A stretch of 64,000 nucleotides of DNA, from NCBI GenBank assembly GCA_037015955.1, contig CP143548.1, positions 1,916,001-1,980,000 of the forward strand. Direction: 5' to 3'. Below are positions 60,954 to 64,000 of this stretch, piece after piece. Each line of letters opens with the position of its first letter. The first letter of the stretch is position 1. This DNA is from Lachnospiraceae bacterium JLR.KK008 (GTDB lineage Bacteria > Bacillota > Clostridia > Lachnospirales > Lachnospiraceae). The notes beneath the pieces are model-generated. The model was given only the letters and a program-made list of their open reading frames with translations. It was not told where the DNA came from and made no database searches. The position numbers and the translations under genes are program-made.

Positions 60954-61028
60954 AAATGCCTCCATACCTGTTAATTTAAACTTAATATAGTATAACACTT
61001 TGCCTATGTTTTATAAAGACAATTCACC

Positions 61029-61057
61029 TTGTTTTCATACCGTTTTCGTGCTATTCT
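61029..61057 (+). promoter_or_regulatory. Promoter of the DMT transporter gene
   Basis: TTGTTT (61029-61034) and TATTCT (61052-61057) are 17 bases apart. The leader contains an 8-bp inverted repeat, CAGGTTTT (61077-61084) and AAAACCTG (61095-61102), which is a possible regulatory hairpin. Confidence 0.5.
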
Positions 61058-61143
61058 GATTTATGGTCTCCCAGACCAGGTTTTAAAGATCTGCAAAACC
61101 TGTCAATTTGGCAGATACACAAAGACAAAGTGAGGAATCTGAC

Positions 61144-62040
61144 ATGAAAGAAAAGCACAAAAGAAACGGTATTTTTCTGGCCCTGGCAGGCGGATGCCTG
61201 TGGGGGCTTTCCGGCACCTGCGGGCAATTCCTGTTCGTAGAAAAAAACGCCTGCTCTGACTGGCTCGTACCGATCCGTCTCGTCATCGCCGGCACTTTGC
61301 TGACAGTCTTTTATCTTTTCGCGCATCCGTCTTATAGCAGACAGATATGGACCAACAAAAAAAGCGCCGTCACTCTTGTGTGCTACGGCATTTTCGGCTT
61401 GATGCTCTGTCAGTATTCTTATTTCAAATCCATAGAATTTTCCAATGCGGGAACGGCAACCGTACTGCAATACCTCTCGCCCGTACTGATCATGGTCACT
61501 ATGTGCATCATCGAAAAGCGGCTCCCCGGTCTGATCGACATCATAGCCATCCTTCTCGCCCTGTCAGGCATCTTCCTGTTGGCGACCCACGGACAGCCGG
61601 GCCAGCTCGTTGTCTCCGGGCAAGCCTTATCCTGGGGATTGTTCTCCGCTTTCACCGTCGTCCTCTACAATCTGATTCCGCGGGGACTGATGAAGAGCTT
61701 TCCCACTCCGTTTCTGCTTGGTTGGGCCATGCTGATCGGCGGCCTGCTGCTCTGTATCGTCCGCAGACCATGGCAGTATCATCCCAACATCGACGCAGGC
61801 ACCATAGTTTGTTTCGCCGTGATCATCTTATTGGGTACGATCGCATCCTTTTCCTTCTATATGCAGGGTGTTAAACTGATCGGACCGGAAAAAGCCAGTC
61901 TCTACGCCTGTGTGGAGCCGGTCGCCGCCACCCTGTTTTCCTTTCTGTGGCTGCATGTATCTTTCACCCCGATCGATTTGCTCGGCTTTGCCTGCATCCT
62001 CTCCACCCTGTTTCTGATCACGCTATTTGGCAGGCATTAG
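61144..62040 (+). CDS. DMT superfamily (EamA) transporter
   Basis: The 298-residue protein has ten membrane helices in two EamA repeats: GIFLALAGGCLWGLSGTCGQ near the N-terminus and SLYACVEPVAATLFSFLWLH near the C-terminus. EamA proteins export amino acids or other metabolites; the substrate here is unknown. GAGGA lies nine bases before the ATG at 61144; an in-frame ATG at 61108 has no site. The stop codon lies inside a GGCAGGCA/TGCCTGCC hairpin. Confidence 0.9.
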   Translation: MKEKHKRNGIFLALAGGCLWGLSGTCGQFLFVEKNACSDWLVPIRLVIAGTLLTVFYLFAHPSYSRQIWTNKKSAVTLVCYGIFGLMLCQYSYFKSIEFSNAGTATVLQYLSPVLIMVTMCIIEKRLPGLIDIIAILLALSGIFLLATHGQPGQLVVSGQALSWGLFSAFTVVLYNLIPRGLMKSFPTPFLLGWAMLIGGLLLCIVRRPWQYHPNIDAGTIVCFAVIILLGTIASFSFYMQGVKLIGPEKASLYACVEPVAATLFSFLWLHVSFTPIDLLGFACILSTLFLITLFGRH

Positions 62041-62076
62041 TGCCTGCCCCCCCACATCCTTCCGGATGAGTCCGCC

Positions 62077-62493
62077 CTACAGGCTCATCAGCATCATCTG
62101 CAGTTTGCCGATCACCATCTCTTCCACGACAATCCGGTCTTTATCGGCCTGCCATTTCTCTCCCCCGACAATCTCCTCAATCGTATGGTATGAGCTCTGA
62201 TACTGCCAGACGCTCTTTCTCGACAGCACCGGGACATGCAGCTTGAATTTGATCTTCATCTGCCGGTACACCATATAAGAAAGATCCGTATCTTTCATAT
62301 AAAAAATATGATTTTCCGGCGTTGTGTCTCCCGCGACCTCCTTGAGGATATAATGGCTGAGAATCGCCTTCCACTTAAAGGGCACGTCCTCCGCCTCCAT
62401 CATCTCCTGATACGAATAACGGGCACCGATATAGATCCTTGACGGGTCCTGTAGCACATATTTAAAATCTCTGTTTTCCGTTTCCACGTTCAT
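62077..62493 (-). CDS. Conserved hypothetical protein
   Basis: The 138-residue basic and aromatic-rich protein reads DPSRIYIGARYSYQEMMEAE, then DVPFKWKAILSHYILKEVAG, and ends VVEEMVIGKLQMMLMSL. I do not recognise the family and see no catalytic motif or membrane helix. Its start overlaps the end of the sigma-like gene by 32 bases, so the two are probably translationally coupled and functionally linked. Confidence 0.75.
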   Translation of the reverse strand: MNVETENRDFKYVLQDPSRIYIGARYSYQEMMEAEDVPFKWKAILSHYILKEVAGDTTPENHIFYMKDTDLSYMVYRQMKIKFKLHVPVLSRKSVWQYQSSYHTIEEIVGGEKWQADKDRIVVEEMVIGKLQMMLMSL

Positions 62494-63223
62494 CTTCTAT
62501 CTCTTCGATCTTTCTGGCCGACAGTCGCAGCGCCTCCTGAATCTCTTCAGCCGAAAACCCTGATTCCGCCGCCAGTTCCCCGACCGTCACCTTTCTCAGA
62601 AGTGCATCGGATAGCTCCTTCGCCGCATCCCTCACCTTATTGACCCGCTCCGCAGCTTGTTTCCCGATATTTCCTGACTGCATATTCTCCGCAATATGAG
62701 CCTCCATGGCATCCATCACTGCCCTCGCTAGCATTCCCTGCACCTCCGATGCCTGTTCAAGTGCGCCGAGCATCTCCACAGCGCAGGCAAGAGCCACATT
62801 CCCCTCGCCGATCAAGTCTTCCAGAAAGACGCCCTGGCCCGTATACAGTTTGGCAATATCCACGACCGAAGGAAGATAGAGAGTGATCAGCTTCTTTTTT
62901 GCCTTCGTCTCCCCTGCCATCGCAGACAGTGTCACAGCCTCTCTTTCTCCCTCGCTGACTGTGTCTGACAGGGCAAGCTCCTGTAAATAGAACGCCAGAT
63001 ATTTTTTATCTTTGTTATCCAGATAATCATCCGGATCGGATGGTTCTCCCACACCGATCCCGTGTTTTTTCAGATAATCATAGATGAGAACAAGCTGCGC
63101 TTCCTCCAGTGCAAGCGAGGAAAACGCCTCTCTCACATCCTCCTGCGAGATCACATTGCCCTGCTCCCTGGCCTTCTTTCTCACCGCTTCCAGTGTCTGC
63201 CCAAAAACAACTTTTCTGTCCAT
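62462..63223 (-). CDS. Sigma-70-like protein lacking region 4
   Basis: The 253-residue protein resembles primary sigma factors. An N-terminal region 1.1-like helical domain (NVISQEDVREAFSSLALEEA) and a 1.2/2-like block (AKKKLITLYLPSVVDIAKLY, then FLEDLIGEGNVALACAVEML) come first. A region 3-like part (RKVTVGELAAESGFSAEEIQ) follows. It ends at residue 253 with KIEEIEDERGNGKQRF; there is no region 4. GGGAGG precedes the ATG. It may be an anti-sigma-like competitor or a partial sigma factor. Confidence 0.8.
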   Translation of the reverse strand: MDRKVVFGQTLEAVRKKAREQGNVISQEDVREAFSSLALEEAQLVLIYDYLKKHGIGVGEPSDPDDYLDNKDKKYLAFYLQELALSDTVSEGEREAVTLSAMAGETKAKKKLITLYLPSVVDIAKLYTGQGVFLEDLIGEGNVALACAVEMLGALEQASEVQGMLARAVMDAMEAHIAENMQSGNIGKQAAERVNKVRDAAKELSDALLRKVTVGELAAESGFSAEEIQEALRLSARKIEEIEDERGNGKQRF

Positions 63224-63234
63224 ACTGCCTCCCG

Positions 63235-64000
63235 TCAATGCCGCCTCACATGCTCATGCGTAAACAAATGGTCCTGACAGTATTCATAATTGCCCTCACA
63301 TTTGGAACAGAACCGGAATTCCAGATTGCCATCCGCCTCCGTGCGCCCGCAAATCGCACATTTATGCCTTGTCGTGCCTGTGCTCCTCCTCATCTCCTGC
63401 CGGAACACCTGACGCCTGCGAATCTGTTTCGGACTCATCCGCATGACACTTCTTGTCGCCAGGAAAAAGATTACCACATTGAGCAGTGAAGCGCCGATCA
63501 CAATCCTGATCGCAGGACCACCGAGGAAAAAGCCATATAAAGTGAGCGCCACATCAAAAAGTCCCAGCCATTTCACTTTGATCGGAATCACAAAAAACAG
63601 CCGCACCTGTACTTCCGGAAAGGTAAGCGCAAAAGCGAGAAAAATCGACAGATTCACATAATAGGTGCTGAACAGGCTGAACGAATTCCGAATTTCATGA
63701 AAAAAGGCCGTGGAACCCAGAACCGCGATCTCCGGCGCATACTGGATGTAACAAAATGCCAGAAGCACAAAACTGCCCAAAATCGTAAAGAAAATACCAC
63801 CCAGCAAAAACAAATTATAGCGAAATGTCCCCCATGTCCGCTCCAGTGTCGTACCCAGCCAGTAATAAAAATAAAGGGAAATCAGGGTAAAGAAAATATC
63901 AAAACCTGCCGGCGGTATGATAATCCAGGTGACAAGCCGCCATACCTGTCCGCGCAGGATCAGATAAGAATTGAGCGTCAGATAGTTCAGAAATCCCGGA
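63235..64000 (-). CDS. Rhomboid-like membrane protein with zinc ribbon, N-terminus beyond window
   Basis: The frame is open to the window edge, 255 codons; the start is upstream of the window. RGQVWRLVTWIIIPPAGFDI, then LYFYYWLGTTLERTWGTFRY resemble the first part of a rhomboid fold, with several more helices. A catalytic GxSG is not visible in the expected helix, so it may be an inactive relative. The C-terminus has a zinc-binding segment (CAICGRTEADGNLEFRFCSK, then YCQDHLFTHEHV). It ends 12 bases before the sigma-like gene. Confidence 0.7.
   Translation of the reverse strand, partial: PGFLNYLTLNSYLILRGQVWRLVTWIIIPPAGFDIFFTLISLYFYYWLGTTLERTWGTFRYNLFLLGGIFFTILGSFVLLAFCYIQYAPEIAVLGSTAFFHEIRNSFSLFSTYYVNLSIFLAFALTFPEVQVRLFFVIPIKVKWLGLFDVALTLYGFFLGGPAIRIVIGASLLNVVIFFLATRSVMRMSPKQIRRRQVFRQEMRRSTGTTRHKCAICGRTEADGNLEFRFCSKCEGNYEYCQDHLFTHEHVRRH

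Noticed and set aside
62029-62048. Terminator after the DMT transporter gene
   Set aside because: A perfect GGCAGGCA/TGCCTGCC stem overlaps the stop codon, but it is followed by C residues, not T, so it is not a clear intrinsic terminator.

Overview
The window reads as a chromosomal segment of a Gram-positive anaerobe of the class Clostridia, most likely family Lachnospiraceae. The basis is gene content and order: a ylxM-ffh-rpsP-khpA-rimM-trmD-rplS block, a six-gene Rnf complex, a sodium-pumping decarboxylase operon, cmk-ispH-rpsA, archaeal-type glycyl-tRNA synthetase next to alaS, era-yqzL-recO and scpA-scpB. I cannot name a genus. Most host genes are on the minus strand with strong Shine-Dalgarno sites. 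No rRNA, tRNA or CRISPR array was seen.

Layout. 1-7.6 kb: a translation and protein-export operon on the minus strand, driven by a near-consensus promoter at 7553-7581, with an extra promoter before rplS. 7.6-16.8 kb: a nested mobile region. The ends of an IS21-like element (8018 and 16750) enclose an IS110-family transposase gene. That gene is split by a 7,041-bp element with its own large serine recombinase. The GGTGA core is duplicated at 8466-8470 and 15507-15511, and removing the element restores the IS110 reading frame exactly. The cargo is AT-rich and on the plus strand: a decayed replication-initiator gene, two MATE efflux pumps with a GNAT acetyltransferase between them, an orphan winged-helix regulator, a small unknown protein and the recombinase. 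The pump operon has a consensus promoter followed by a perfect 15-bp terminator hairpin overlapped by a 34-codon leader ORF, which looks like an attenuator.

16.8-22.4 kb: a zinc-ribbon protein, a WYL regulator, azlCD preceded by a broken DUF1848 gene, a secreted proline-rich protein, a Fur-family regulator with an ArsP_2-type permease, and a GrpB-like protein. 22.4-27.4 kb: rnfCDGEAB. 27.5-30.7 kb: an 87-bp tandem repeat array, a YprB-like nuclease, a lipoprotein and an unknown protein, all on the plus strand. 30.7-36.5 kb: rpiR, baiN-like oxidoreductase, cmk, ispH, rpsA, cheR. 36.5-38.6 kb: a TetR regulator, a PepSY protein and a DUF1622 protein. 38.6-43.8 kb: a biotin-dependent sodium-pump operon with two different carboxyltransferases. 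44-49.1 kb: two D,D-carboxypeptidases around scpA, scpB and a phosphoesterase. 49.1-61 kb: a CmpB-like membrane protein, rpsU, alaS, glyS, a lipoprotein, recO, a small yqzL-like gene, era, a DUF4349 protein and an M16C protease. 61-64 kb: a drug/metabolite transporter, an unknown protein, a sigma-like protein without region 4 and a rhomboid-like membrane protein cut by the window edge.

Together these genes cover translation, export, ion-motive energy conservation (Rnf plus a sodium-pumping decarboxylase) and envelope maintenance. The accessory interest is concentrated in the nested element at 8.0-16.75 kb.
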